Below are positions 17,019 through 25,287 of a stretch of 64,000 bases of DNA, piece by piece (position 1 is the first letter of the stretch; the number at the start of each line of letters is the position of its first letter). The DNA comes from CALLPQ01 sp964479275 (GTDB taxonomy: Bacteria; Pseudomonadota; Alphaproteobacteria; Caulobacterales; Parvularculaceae), in the NCBI GenBank assembly GCA_964479275.1, contig CAYZLR010000003.1:1-64000 (forward strand). Reading direction: 5' to 3'. The position numbers and the translations under genes were made by a program. The notes beneath the pieces were generated by a model. The model ran no database searches, was not told where the DNA came from, and worked only from the letters and a program-made list of their open reading frames with translations.

Positions 17019-17039
17019 CATTTTAAATACTATCTATGG
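17013..17039. terminator. Possible hairpin between convergent comM and M23 genes
   Basis: The inverted repeat CCATAG (17013-17018) and CTATGG (17034-17039) encloses a 15-base AT-rich loop in the 30-bp gap between two convergent genes. The comM stop codon lies in its left arm. There is no clear U-tract, so a terminator role is only suggested by position. Confidence 0.35.
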
Positions 17040-17048
17040 CTGTAACGA

Positions 17049-18056
17049 TTATTCGATTTCGAATGATTTCGTAAATTGCGCAACGATCTTATCGCGGCGT
17101 AAGAGACGGTATGTCCCTTGATACGTGCCTTTTTGCCAACCTTCGCCTGGGCGCTTTTTCCCGGCATAGGCAAACCAAGCAATATTGTTTTTTTCAAGTT
17201 TTCTCTTGTGATTTATATAAGTATGGCCATCAGGTAGTGTAATCAGAATCTCTTGAATATCACCGGCCTGACTACCAAAAACATCCGCCCACAGCACCAA
17301 GGCTGGGCTATCTGTTGTAATTTCAGTTTGGTCATACTCTCCAGCTCTGGCTTTTTCGATATTTGCGCCTTCGGATATAAATCCAGCATTTAATATTCCG
17401 GTTGCACGATAAGGAATAGCTTGTAGCGCTGTTTGAGACCATAAAGGTTTGCGCAGCATATTACATTGGTATGGCTCGGCATTATCTTCACGGAGCCCAA
17501 CAAACGGATCCACTGGATTACCCTGATGACGAACACTAAATTCAACATGAGGAAATTCGGTATTACCGGACAAGCCGATCTCACCTAAAATATCGCCGGC
17601 TTTTACCTCGTCTCCTGGCTTTACGCGGACAGTACCTTTTTTTAAGTGACTATATTGCGTCTCCCACCCTTCTTCATGGCTAAGGACTACAGCATTTCCA
17701 GCATCACGACCTTTAATTGTTGCCCTATCAATATTACGCACCGAGATATCATCCATCCCGTCGCGGCGGGCGCGAACAACACCATCTGCTGCTGCAATAA
17801 CTGGTATGCCTTTTTTCATGATGGCGAGGTTAGCAACCCGAAAATCAGCCCCCGTATCGCCATCAAGCGATAGACGTCCGCAGGCATAATCTCTTCTTTC
17901 TGGGCCCGGGTCATGATCCATAAATTTATGGATCGAACACACCTTCTTCATATCGCAATCAACAGGTAATTGAAGTTCAAATTTATCTGCTGAGCGAGCA
18001 CCAACTGATAATGAAGCAATGCCGATAGCGGTAATTAAAAGACATGATTTTTTCAT
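17049..18056 (-). CDS. M23/LytM-family protein with substituted zinc ligands
   Basis: The ATG at 18056 starts a signal peptide (MKKSCLLITAIGIASLSVGARSA). Residues about 60-190 form an M23 (LytM) domain. Related alphaproteobacterial proteins, as I recall, read DGHTGTDF and FPHVHLSV at the metal site. Here they read DGDTGADF (Asp67 in place of the first His; Asp71 kept) and FPHVEFSV (His170 kept, Glu172 in place of the second His); QYSHL is retained. Two of the usual zinc or catalytic His are thus changed by single-codon substitutions, predicting an inactive or altered enzyme, like the regulatory LytM proteins EnvC and NlpD. A C-terminal beta-rich region (about 215-335) follows. Periplasmic; likely cell-wall related. 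Confidence 0.8.
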   Translation of the reverse strand: MKKSCLLITAIGIASLSVGARSADKFELQLPVDCDMKKVCSIHKFMDHDPGPERRDYACGRLSLDGDTGADFRVANLAIMKKGIPVIAAADGVVRARRDGMDDISVRNIDRATIKGRDAGNAVVLSHEEGWETQYSHLKKGTVRVKPGDEVKAGDILGEIGLSGNTEFPHVEFSVRHQGNPVDPFVGLREDNAEPYQCNMLRKPLWSQTALQAIPYRATGILNAGFISEGANIEKARAGEYDQTEITTDSPALVLWADVFGSQAGDIQEILITLPDGHTYINHKRKLEKNNIAWFAYAGKKRPGEGWQKGTYQGTYRLLRRDKIVAQFTKSFEIE

Positions 18057-18156
18057 AAAAAAACCGACCAAAACCCTTTTATTATATAACTAGTTTTGCT
18101 ACCGAAATTATACCTGATTTAGTTTCTAAAATATCTAATGAAACCACTTTTTTTGA

Positions 18157-18774
18157 TTAATATCCTATCACGTGAAAGCGGCGCAATGCTTTTAAAACAG
18201 GGCTCAGCGGTAGGCCCATAACTGCATAATAATCACCCTCGATATGATCAAATAAGCGTATCCCAAGACCTTCAACATGGTAAGCCCCAACTGATTTTAA
18301 GATGGTTTCGTCAGCTTCAAGGAAATATTGGTCAAGTTCTTGTCTCGAATAATCGCGCAGGAAAAGATGAGGTCGCTCTATATTTTGCCATATGATCTCG
18401 CCATCTTGTACAAGGACACAAGCATTAATTAAGGAGTGGGATTTATTTCTCATTTCATACAAGCGCTCTTTTGCATCAGCCATAGATGTGGGTTTGTCAA
18501 AAAGACCGCCTTCAAATTCTAAAATTTGATCTGACCCTAAAATGATGTGGTCGCTATTTTTTTTAATCGCGCGGGCTTTTGCAATCGCTAAATCCATTGC
18601 AATCGTTTCCAGATCGTCTCCTCTAGCCAAACCTACTTTTTTAAGGCTGTCTTCATCAGTATTAGTTTTGATAATATCAAAAGGAATACCAGCATTTTTT
18701 AAAATTGTAGCTCGAATTTGGCTTCCCGATGCCAATATTAATTTTGGTATGGATGTTTTTTCGGCGATTTCCAT
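18157..18774 (-). CDS. maf: Maf-family nucleoside triphosphate pyrophosphatase
   Basis: Maf proteins hydrolyse non-canonical nucleotides (dTTP/UTP or m7GTP types) and were first linked to septum inhibition. The 205-residue protein has the N-terminal nucleotide motif LILASGSQIRATILKNAGIPF, the catalytic region DHIILGSDQILEFEGGLFDKP with its Asp, and the C-terminal DHIEGDYYAVMGLPL. Its place 22 bp after ppsR, next to the origin, is the usual alphaproteobacterial position. In many relatives aroE, coaE and dnaQ follow; here aroE-coaE lies 11 kb away in the opposite direction, so the block has been rearranged. Confidence 0.92.
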   Translation of the reverse strand: MEIAEKTSIPKLILASGSQIRATILKNAGIPFDIIKTNTDEDSLKKVGLARGDDLETIAMDLAIAKARAIKKNSDHIILGSDQILEFEGGLFDKPTSMADAKERLYEMRNKSHSLINACVLVQDGEIIWQNIERPHLFLRDYSRQELDQYFLEADETILKSVGAYHVEGLGIRLFDHIEGDYYAVMGLPLSPVLKALRRFHVIGY

Positions 18775-18796
18775 AAAGTATGACTCATTTTGTCTG

Positions 18797-19648
18797 TTAT
18801 TCGTTATGATTATTAATCTGGTTTTGACGGGCTGATAATTTGGTTAAAATCTGTGCAGCCGTCTCCTCCACAGATCGTTTCGTCACATCAATGACTGGCC
18901 ATCGATGTTTTGCAAACAGCCGCTTAGCCTTGATCAATTCCTGCTTGATCGACTCTATGCTCGCATAATCAGAGTCTGAATTGGCATTCATTGACCCTAA
19001 ACGATTTTCGCGAATTTGCCCAAGACGATCAGGACTGGCTATCAAACCAACAATCATCGGTTTGTTTAAGGTAAATAAACTCTCTGGTGGCTCACTAGTT
19101 GGAACCAGTGGAATATTTGCAGCCTTAAATCCACGATTAGCCAGATACATACATGTTGGAGTCTTCGAAGTTCGGCTTACGCCCACAAGGACGATATCTG
19201 CAGATTCTAAATCCCATGTCATCTGCCCATCATCATGAGCAAGAGTATAATCGAGAGCTGCTATTCGATTAAAATAATCATCATCGAGTTTATGTTGAGC
19301 ACCTGTATCGCGAGTTTGTTCGAGATCAAGATAATTCTCAAACGCCTGCGTTAATGGATCGAGTACCGACACAGCAGGGATGTGCATCTCAGAACATCTA
19401 AGCTCTAGATGACGCCGCAATTCCGGATTGACGACAGTGTATAAAACTAAGCCCGGCGATGCTTCTATGCTGAGTAATGTTTTTTCTAATTGGGCTGGAG
19501 ATCGGATTAATGCATAAATATGTTCTATTGGCGTCGCTGTGTTAAATTGAGCTGTTGTCGATTTCAACATTGTGTTCAATGTCTCCCCGGTGGAGTCAGA
19601 GACAAGGTGAACATGAAAAAAAGTAGCGACTGGTTTTTCCATAATCAT
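18797..19648 (-). CDS. ppsR: Pyruvate phosphate dikinase/PEP synthase regulatory protein (DUF299)
   Basis: The product is the bifunctional ADP-dependent kinase and phosphorylase that switches pyruvate-phosphate dikinase or PEP synthase on and off by Thr phosphorylation. Its landmarks are FHVHLVSDSTGETLN at the start, the P-loop-like GVSRTSKTPTCMYLANRG and the C-terminal WPVIDVTKRSVEETAAQI. A GAGGTGAGGA ribosome site six bases upstream selects the ATG at 19648. It is the first gene left of the proposed replication origin and reads away from it, the arrangement known from Rickettsia and Caulobacter. Confidence 0.93.
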   Translation of the reverse strand: MIMEKPVATFFHVHLVSDSTGETLNTMLKSTTAQFNTATPIEHIYALIRSPAQLEKTLLSIEASPGLVLYTVVNPELRRHLELRCSEMHIPAVSVLDPLTQAFENYLDLEQTRDTGAQHKLDDDYFNRIAALDYTLAHDDGQMTWDLESADIVLVGVSRTSKTPTCMYLANRGFKAANIPLVPTSEPPESLFTLNKPMIVGLIASPDRLGQIRENRLGSMNANSDSDYASIESIKQELIKAKRLFAKHRWPVIDVTKRSVEETAAQILTKLSARQNQINNHNE

Positions 19649-20089
19649 AAAGTATCCTCACCTCTTATTTGCCCTACCAAGGGTCATATTTTTATCTATT
19701 CGGGCATACCCACAGGTCCATACAAGAAAGAATAAAACTTGGATAAAGTCATACTTTTCAGCCCTACTCATTATGCATGTGAATAAGGCATAACTTGTCA
19801 GAGTTTTACCCACCGCAAGATTTCAAAACTTATCCTTGTGCATATCCTGTTTCCAAGCCCTTGAAAAACTTTTAACAAGATTTTCCACAATCCTTTTTGT
19901 GTAAATTTAATCAACAAATGAAGGTGTTAATATAATTATCCTGTAATATTGGATATCCCAAGTTGTAATATGTTATTCCTTTTTGTTGTTGAAAAATCTG
20001 GGGATTAATAAGCACAAATCAGTTTTCCCCTTTATCCACTTCTATTCTTATATTAAACCTTTTTTAAGAATCTTTAATAGAAAGTTAAT
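19649..20089. other. oriC: Chromosomal replication origin (oriC) in the ppsR-hemE gap
   Basis: This 441-bp AT-rich non-coding gap lies between ppsR (DUF299) and hemE, the known place of the origin in Caulobacter and Rickettsia. DnaA-box-like 9-mers close to TTATNCACA are: CTTGGATAA 19738-19746 (minus strand box), TGTGAATAA 19778-19786 (minus strand, perfect TTATTCACA), TTATCCTTG 19830-19838, TTTTCCACA 19881-19889, TTATCCTGT 19936-19944 and TTATCCACT 20032-20040. Two CtrA boxes and one GANTC site lie at the hemE end. Genes on both sides read away from the gap. The parS/parAB locus lies 7-13 kb to the right. Box-level calls are by eye; GC-skew was not computed. Confidence 0.88.
20053..20088. 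promoter_or_regulatory. Twin CtrA boxes with an intervening GANTC site at oriC/hemE
   Basis: Two perfect TTAA-N7-TTAA motifs lie at 20053-20067 (spacer ACCTTTT) and 20074-20088 (spacer TAGAAAG), 21 bp apart, about two helical turns, so both would be on the same DNA face. A GAATC (GANTC, CcrM methylation target) at 20068-20072 sits exactly between them. The second box ends directly before the hemE GTG start. In Caulobacter, CtrA bound at the origin blocks initiation and the hemE-side promoter. The same logic is inferred here. No ctrA or ccrM gene is in the window. Confidence 0.78.
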
Positions 20090-21142
20090 GTGTTGAAAAA
20101 CCAGAGAAACCCAACGGGCATACTTTTTGTAGACACCATAAATGGCCTACAATCAGAAAAAGTTCCGTGTTGGTTTATGCGTCAAGCTGGACGTTATCTT
20201 CCGGAATATCGGGAGTTGAGAGCCAAAGCAGGTTCCTTTCTTGATTTGTGTTATAACCCGGCTATGGCAAGTGAAGTTACACTGCAACCGATCAAACGTT
20301 TTGATATGGATGCTGCAATTTTATTTGCTGATATTTTATTGATCCCCTATGCGATAGGACAAAAAGTTTGGTTTGTATCGGGCGAAGGGCCACGTCTGGA
20401 TCCAGTTATATCCAATAAAAATATTGACCACTTTCGTAAGCAAAATGATTTTTCTACGCTGGATCCTATTTATGAAACCATAGCCCTAACCCGGAAAAAT
20501 TTATCTCCGGAGAAAGCTTTAATTGGATTTGCTGGCGCTCCTTGGACAGTTGCAACTTATATGCTGGCGGGCGGGCCTTCGAAAGACCCCTCGGCCCTGC
20601 GCCATCATTATTATGATGATACGGGTTTTATGCGTGCATTGATTGATTTGTTGACGGATATGACGATTGAGTACCTCATCAATCAAGCAAAAGCGGGGGC
20701 TGATGCTGTACAACTTTTTGATAGTTGGGCTGGGGGACTACCCGAGTCTTTAATGATCGAGTTGTGTTTGAAACCGGCTGAAAAAATAGCAATGGCAGTG
20801 AAAGAAGCCATACCAGGTTTGCCTGTGATTTTTTTCCCCAAAGGTGCTGGTGCTATGGCATCAACGTTTGCAAAAAGTAATCTATGTGATGTGATTGGTA
20901 TTGATACGGGTACGCCGGCGTCTTGGGCCAAAGATGAACTAAGTCCGCATGCTTGTGTGCAGGGGGGCCTTGATCCGCTATTGGTGGTTAAAGGCGGGGC
21001 TGAAATGGAAGAGACAGCAAAGCACTATAAAAATACATTTAAAGAACTACCATATATTTTTAATTTGGGTCATGGTTTCGTCCCGCAGACGCCGCCTGAG
21101 CATGTGGCTCGATTGATGGAAATTATACGAGAAGAGGGATAA
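20090..21142 (+). CDS. hemE: Uroporphyrinogen decarboxylase
   Basis: HemE removes four carboxyl groups from uroporphyrinogen III to give coproporphyrinogen III in haem synthesis. The 350-residue protein has the signature VPCWFMRQAGRYLPEYRELRA, the catalytic Asp loop LFADILLIPYAIGQ, FAGAPWTVATYMLAGG and the C-terminal FNLGHGFVPQTPPEHV. It starts with GTG directly after the second CtrA box; a TTG follows as the next codon. No clear ribosome site is seen, and overlap of start and CtrA box suggests either a leaderless transcript or repression by CtrA. It is the first gene right of the origin. Confidence 0.95.
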   Translation: MLKNQRNPTGILFVDTINGLQSEKVPCWFMRQAGRYLPEYRELRAKAGSFLDLCYNPAMASEVTLQPIKRFDMDAAILFADILLIPYAIGQKVWFVSGEGPRLDPVISNKNIDHFRKQNDFSTLDPIYETIALTRKNLSPEKALIGFAGAPWTVATYMLAGGPSKDPSALRHHYYDDTGFMRALIDLLTDMTIEYLINQAKAGADAVQLFDSWAGGLPESLMIELCLKPAEKIAMAVKEAIPGLPVIFFPKGAGAMASTFAKSNLCDVIGIDTGTPASWAKDELSPHACVQGGLDPLLVVKGGAEMEETAKHYKNTFKELPYIFNLGHGFVPQTPPEHVARLMEIIREEG

Positions 21143-21149
21143 TAGGATT

Positions 21150-21581
21150 ATGGCTTTTTATCCGTGGATCAAGGTTTTGCATCTTTTAGCCGTTATTGCT
21201 TGGATGGCAGCGTTGATGTATCTGCCTCGTTTATTTATCAATCATATTCAGCAAAAACCTGAGAGTGAGACAGCAGCGCTCCTGAAAGGCATGGAGGAAC
21301 GGCTTGCAAAAGCCATCATGACCCCATCAATGATCGCCGTATGGGTTTTTGGTTTTGCTATGGTTTTGATTAATCCATCGATTGCTGCGTCGTTATGGTT
21401 TATCGTGAAATTTGTGGCCGTTATCGCGATGACAGGCGTTCATGGATTTTACACAGCATCCCTAAAAAAGTTTGCTAATAACCAATACCCAAAAACAGAA
21501 AAATTTTGGCGGATCATGAATGAAGTACCTTTTATGCTCCTCATAATCATCGTCATAATGGTGCTGATTAAACCGTTTTAG
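21150..21581 (+). CDS. hemJ: Protoporphyrinogen IX oxidase HemJ (UPF0093)
   Basis: HemJ is the membrane protoporphyrinogen oxidase of many alphaproteobacteria and cyanobacteria. The 143-residue protein has four hydrophobic segments and the family signature WIKVLHLLAVIAWMAALMYLPRLFINH, which contains the conserved His residues, plus a conserved Lys in IVKFVAVIAMTGVHGFY. It lies seven bases after hemE, so the two haem genes are co-transcribed. Ferrochelatase hemH, common in this spot in other species, is absent. Confidence 0.9.
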   Translation: MAFYPWIKVLHLLAVIAWMAALMYLPRLFINHIQQKPESETAALLKGMEERLAKAIMTPSMIAVWVFGFAMVLINPSIAASLWFIVKFVAVIAMTGVHGFYTASLKKFANNQYPKTEKFWRIMNEVPFMLLIIIVIMVLIKPF

Positions 21582-21802
21582 TGATTTTACAAAATAGAAT
21601 AGGCGCAATCAACTCGCTAACTTGACGATTTACCTTTGAACCGGTAAGACTCGTAATCCCTCCTTCTTGGCGTGATTTTGCATTCATAATTCCATATGAG
21701 CTAAAATAAGCGCCCTTTTATAAAATATTTTAAACTCAATAACGCGCGACTTCATGCGAGTTTAGCGTTTTATCATTTCATTTTCCAAAAAAGAGAACAC
21801 TG
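21582..21802 (+). promoter_or_regulatory. Leader region of rho
   Basis: This 221-bp gap between hemJ and rho holds no plausible gene. It is AT-rich close to rho, with TTATAAAATATTTTAAA-like sequence (about 21717-21734) that could supply a -10 region and an AAAAGAGAA ribosome site just before the start. Rho leaders in other bacteria are autoregulated by Rho-dependent attenuation; nothing in the sequence here proves this. Confidence 0.35.
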
Positions 21803-23074
21803 ATGCTGCCTAAAACAATGACCCTTGATGAACTGAAAGCAAAGTCGCCGACAGAATTATTGACTTTCGCAGAGGATCTGGAAGTCGAAAGCGCGTCAGC
21901 AAAACGCAAGCAGGAATTGTTATTCGAGATTTTAAAAGAACTTGCTGATCGCGAAGTAGAAATTTCAGCGGGCGGTGTCTTGGAAGTGCTGTCTGATGGC
22001 TTTGGCTTCCTACGTTCAGCAGATGCTAATTACCTCGCAGGTCCGGATGATATTTATGTATCACCGCAACAAATAAAAAAGTTCGCACTTCGCACCGGTG
22101 ATACGATCTTTGGTGAAATCCGCAGCCCTAAAGATGGTGAACGTTATTTTGCGTTGACAAAGGTGAGTACGATTAATTTTGAAGATCAGGATGCTGGTCG
22201 ACATAAAGTTCATTTTGATAATTTAACGCCGCTATACCCGGAAGAGCGGATCAAAATGGAGGTCGAAGATAAGCCTGGGAAGGATTTATCATCGCGGGTG
22301 ATAGATCTTGTGGCGCCATTGGGTAAAGGGCAACGTGCATTGATTGTTGCACCGCCTCGAACCGGTAAAACTGTTTTACTACAAAACATCGCTCATTCTA
22401 TCGCTGCTAATCATCCTGAATGCTATCTGATTGTTCTGTTAATTGACGAACGTCCCGAAGAGGTGACGGATATGCAGCGCTCAGTTAATGGCGAAGTTGT
22501 TTCTTCTACATTTGACGAACCGGCAACCCGTCACGTACAAGTTGCGGAAATGGTTATTGAAAAAGCCAAACGGCTTGTTGAACATGGCCGCGATGTTGTG
22601 ATCTTGCTCGATTCAATCACTCGCCTCGGGCGCGCCTATAATACGGTGGTACCTTCATCAGGTAAAGTTCTTACAGGCGGCGTGGACGCGAATGCTTTGC
22701 AACGGCCCAAGCGTTTTTTCGGTGCGGCTAGAAATATCGAAGAAGGGGGTAGTCTGACAATTATCGCAACAGCGCTGATTGATACGGGCTCGAAAATGGA
22801 CGAAGTGATTTTTGAAGAATTTAAAGGTACGGGTAATTCTGAAATCGTTCTTGATCGTAAGGTTGCTGATAAACGTACTTATCCGGCGATGGATGTGGCA
22901 AAATCTGGAACCCGTAAGGAAGATTTACTTACAACTAAGCAGAACTTGCAAAAAGTCTATGTCTTACGGCGAATTCTCTCACCGATGGGGACAACAGATG
23001 CGATAGAATTTTTGATTGATAAATTAAAACAAACCAAAACCAATGATGATTTCTTTGATAGTATGAATACGTAA
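21803..23074 (+). CDS. rho: Transcription termination factor Rho
   Basis: Rho is the hexameric RNA helicase that ends transcription. The 423-residue protein has the N-terminal helical region (MTLDELKAKSPTELLTFAEDLEVESA), the cold-shock-like RNA-binding domain (GVLEVLSDGFGFLRSADANYLAGPDDIYVSPQQI), Walker A APPRTGKTVLLQ, Walker B VVILLDSITRLGRAYN and the Q- and R-loop region TGGVDANALQRPKRFFGAARN. No insertion or prion-like domain is present. The position beside the origin between hemE and mnmE is conserved in alphaproteobacteria. Confidence 0.97.
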   Translation: MLPKTMTLDELKAKSPTELLTFAEDLEVESASAKRKQELLFEILKELADREVEISAGGVLEVLSDGFGFLRSADANYLAGPDDIYVSPQQIKKFALRTGDTIFGEIRSPKDGERYFALTKVSTINFEDQDAGRHKVHFDNLTPLYPEERIKMEVEDKPGKDLSSRVIDLVAPLGKGQRALIVAPPRTGKTVLLQNIAHSIAANHPECYLIVLLIDERPEEVTDMQRSVNGEVVSSTFDEPATRHVQVAEMVIEKAKRLVEHGRDVVILLDSITRLGRAYNTVVPSSGKVLTGGVDANALQRPKRFFGAARNIEEGGSLTIIATALIDTGSKMDEVIFEEFKGTGNSEIVLDRKVADKRTYPAMDVAKSGTRKEDLLTTKQNLQKVYVLRRILSPMGTTDAIEFLIDKLKQTKTNDDFFDSMNT

Positions 23075-23094
23075 AATTTTGAGAAGATACGAAA

Positions 23095-23700
23095 ATGGCG
23101 TTAACGCTCTATCATATGCAGCACACACGTTCGCTACGGATTCTTTGGCTTTTGGAAGAAATGAATCTTGAATATAATTTGAACAAAGTCGAGCGTGCGG
23201 ATCTTCAAGGAGAAGATTACCTTTCAAAATCGTCTCTTGGAAAGGTTCCTGTTTTTTTTGATGGGGATAAACGCATAACTGAATCGATTGCAGCAATTCA
23301 ATATATCGCAGATCAGCATAGCGGGGATCAGTTAACACGCAAGCCTAATGATCCAGATTATCATACATATCTTCAACTCATGGAGTTTGGAGAATCGGGA
23401 ATGGGGGGCTATGCAGGATTACTGGTTGGACACACAGTTTTACTGCCGGAAAAAAATCGAAACCCCGCAGTGCGGGACTGGGCACAAGGTGAAATTGATA
23501 AATGTCTTTCTTTTCTGGAAGAAAGCGTGCCCGATGATGAGTATTTGCTAGGTGATTTTTCTTTGGCAGATATTTCGATTACTTATCTTCTCTTTTTGCT
23601 GAAAATTACAAAGAACAGTGCGGGTTTTGGTGATAATACTAATGCGTATTTCAAGCGTGTTACACAAAGATCAGCGTGGGTCAAAGCTAGTAGTCTCTAG
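23095..23700 (+). CDS. Glutathione S-transferase family protein
   Basis: The 201-residue protein has an N-terminal thioredoxin-like GST domain with LTLYHMQHTRSLRILWLLEEMNLEYN and the glutathione-binding cis-Pro and Ser turn in LGKVPVFFDGDKRITESIAAIQYIAD. An all-helical C-terminal domain with SLADISITYLLF follows, the usual N-capping SxxD box. It lies 20 bp after rho on the same strand and may be read through from it. The substrate is unknown. A 7-bp hairpin follows the gene. Confidence 0.88.
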   Translation: MALTLYHMQHTRSLRILWLLEEMNLEYNLNKVERADLQGEDYLSKSSLGKVPVFFDGDKRITESIAAIQYIADQHSGDQLTRKPNDPDYHTYLQLMEFGESGMGGYAGLLVGHTVLLPEKNRNPAVRDWAQGEIDKCLSFLEESVPDDEYLLGDFSLADISITYLLFLLKITKNSAGFGDNTNAYFKRVTQRSAWVKASSL

Positions 23701-23732
23701 TTATATATTTTTTCATTTTGATACTAAAGCGC

Positions 23733-23749
23733 CTCCATTTCAAATGGAG
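23733..23749. terminator. Hairpin between convergent GST and GDPD genes
   Basis: CTCCATT (23733-23739) and AATGGAG (23743-23749) form a 7-bp stem with a 3-base loop in the 118-bp gap between convergent genes. No adjacent U-tract follows on the plus strand, although CTTTTTTTG occurs about 55 bp further on. It is a modest terminator candidate. Confidence 0.4.
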
Positions 23750-23818
23750 TCAGGGAGGGGATTTACATTACAATTTTGCAGATTGTGTTGTCATTAAAGA
23801 AGGCTTTTTTTGATAAAT

Positions 23819-24829
23819 TTAGCCTGCAATGCCACAGATTGGCTTATCTACGCCGCGATCTTCTTCCAATAAAGCAGCATAAGCTTCAATCGGTCGATCG
23901 GTAGCGATTATATCAACACCTTGATATGATAAATCTGTATAAAGATCGTTATTTCCAGAACTGGCAATTTCATTGTCGAGAGAGCGTCGACCGCCGAGGG
24001 TACCAAAAATGACCTCAATATCTCTTTTGTTTAAAAGATTGAACGTACGCGGAGTAGGGTCTTTGGTTCCGGTAAAGGCGATGATCTGATTGGCGGGAAT
24101 TCCCGCTGCAATGGCGGAATTTAATTCAGACATTGAGTCAATTGAAATAGAGATCATAGCGTTCTGTGCGAGCGCGTGAAGTTTTCGTGCTTGTGCCATT
24201 GAATAAGCAATATAGATGACTTGTTTTTCCATGTGTGTTTTGTTGACGAGTTTGATGACATCTTCATACCGTGTTGATCGCTTGAAATCGATCTGGACAA
24301 TTGCTGTGTTTTTTGCCCATTTTAAAAAGCGCTCTAATCTGGGGGGGTGAAAAGAGGTTCGGTCTTTGTTTTTATCGAGGAGATTTAAAGTCTTTATCTC
24401 AGACCAGTTTAGATCGTTGGCGTTGCCCGCGCCCGTTGTTGTGCGCCCCAATGTGTCATCATGCATTAAAAACAAAACCCCATCTTTTGACGTTGCGACA
24501 TCGATTTCGTGAAGGACCGGCATTTTTGCAGATATGTATTGGGCGGTCTCCAGGGAATTTTCTGGATATTGGTCGTAAGATCCAGCGCGGTGGGCTGAAA
24601 TCAAGCTCTTTCCTTCGTTCTCAAGACATTCAAAAAGAGTGTTTATATCGAGATCAGCTGGTAATACCCATTGGGGCCTTTTCGAGAAATTGTCTCGCGC
24701 GGATGTAGTTTGATCGATGCTCGCGCTGTTGTCGATATTTTGCACAGGCTTTTCATTACAGCCAGAAACACCCAAGAACAAAAACATTAGGAGCATAATG
24801 CGCGCGGGGGTTATAACTTTGATGTTCAT
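23819..24829 (-). CDS. Glycerophosphodiester phosphodiesterase, lipoprotein
   Basis: The enzyme should hydrolyse glycerophosphodiesters to glycerol-3-phosphate and an alcohol. The GDPD TIM-barrel landmarks are SAHRAGSYDQYPENSLE (catalytic His and first Glu region), VLHEIDVATSKDGVLFLMHDDTLGRTTTG (metal Glu-x-Asp and second catalytic His) and VQIDFKRS. A signal peptide with lipobox VSGC (about residue 24) indicates an anchored envelope protein. It reads against the flow of origin-proximal genes and separates rho-GST from DUF6489-mnmE, so it looks inserted into the conserved order. Confidence 0.88.
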   Translation of the reverse strand: MNIKVITPARIMLLMFLFLGVSGCNEKPVQNIDNSASIDQTTSARDNFSKRPQWVLPADLDINTLFECLENEGKSLISAHRAGSYDQYPENSLETAQYISAKMPVLHEIDVATSKDGVLFLMHDDTLGRTTTGAGNANDLNWSEIKTLNLLDKNKDRTSFHPPRLERFLKWAKNTAIVQIDFKRSTRYEDVIKLVNKTHMEKQVIYIAYSMAQARKLHALAQNAMISISIDSMSELNSAIAAGIPANQIIAFTGTKDPTPRTFNLLNKRDIEVIFGTLGGRRSLDNEIASSGNNDLYTDLSYQGVDIIATDRPIEAYAALLEEDRGVDKPICGIAG

Positions 24830-24996
24830 AAATAAAAATCCTGTATCGGCATTGTTGAAGTATCGTATCTCTGGCCGGGCAAAGTATGAATCTATATGGC
24901 AATGATTGGCCCATAGCTGTCGCTCGGGAATTGCATCTTTATAGCAAATTTACTCTATACTTCTGACACCTGGTGTTAACGACTAAACAAAAACAA

Positions 24997-25287
24997 CTAA
25001 TAACCATGACTCCACTCATCGTGCAAAAATCTAATTTTTGTACAGGTGAATGTAGAGATAGAGTGTTCGGCATCAAACGCTGTTACAGGCCAGTTGACCA
25101 TCTGCGCCAAAGCCACGCAACCAAAACCAGTCCATGCTTCCGGTGCATCGCTCCGTTCATCAAAAGGCTTTATTGCAAAAAATTTTATAGTTACTTTGTC
25201 GGGATCAAGCGCTGCGAAGCTGGTTTGTGCGTTCAAATAGCCGTAACGTCCGTCAGGATATGCAAAATACTCCTGAATTCTCTTCAT
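24997..25287 (-). CDS. Hypothetical protein coupled to the upstream secreted protein
   Basis: A 96-residue frame starts in an ATGA overlap with the stop of the preceding 276-residue gene, so the two are translationally coupled, or a single gene was split by a frameshift. It contains YFAYPDGRYGYLNAQTSFAALDPDKVTIKFFAIKPFDE, WTGFGCVALAQMVNWPV and has no signal peptide of its own. The segment LDPDKV echoes LSPDKV in the partner, hinting at internal repetition. I do not recognise the family. Confidence 0.55.
   Translation of the reverse strand: MKRIQEYFAYPDGRYGYLNAQTSFAALDPDKVTIKFFAIKPFDERSDAPEAWTGFGCVALAQMVNWPVTAFDAEHSISTFTCTKIRFLHDEWSHGY

Noticed and set aside
18164..18179. A fifth parS-like site at the end of maf (TATCACGTGAAAG core)
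   Set aside because: Only about 11 of 16 positions match and the dyad is broken at both ends; the four true sites are perfect.
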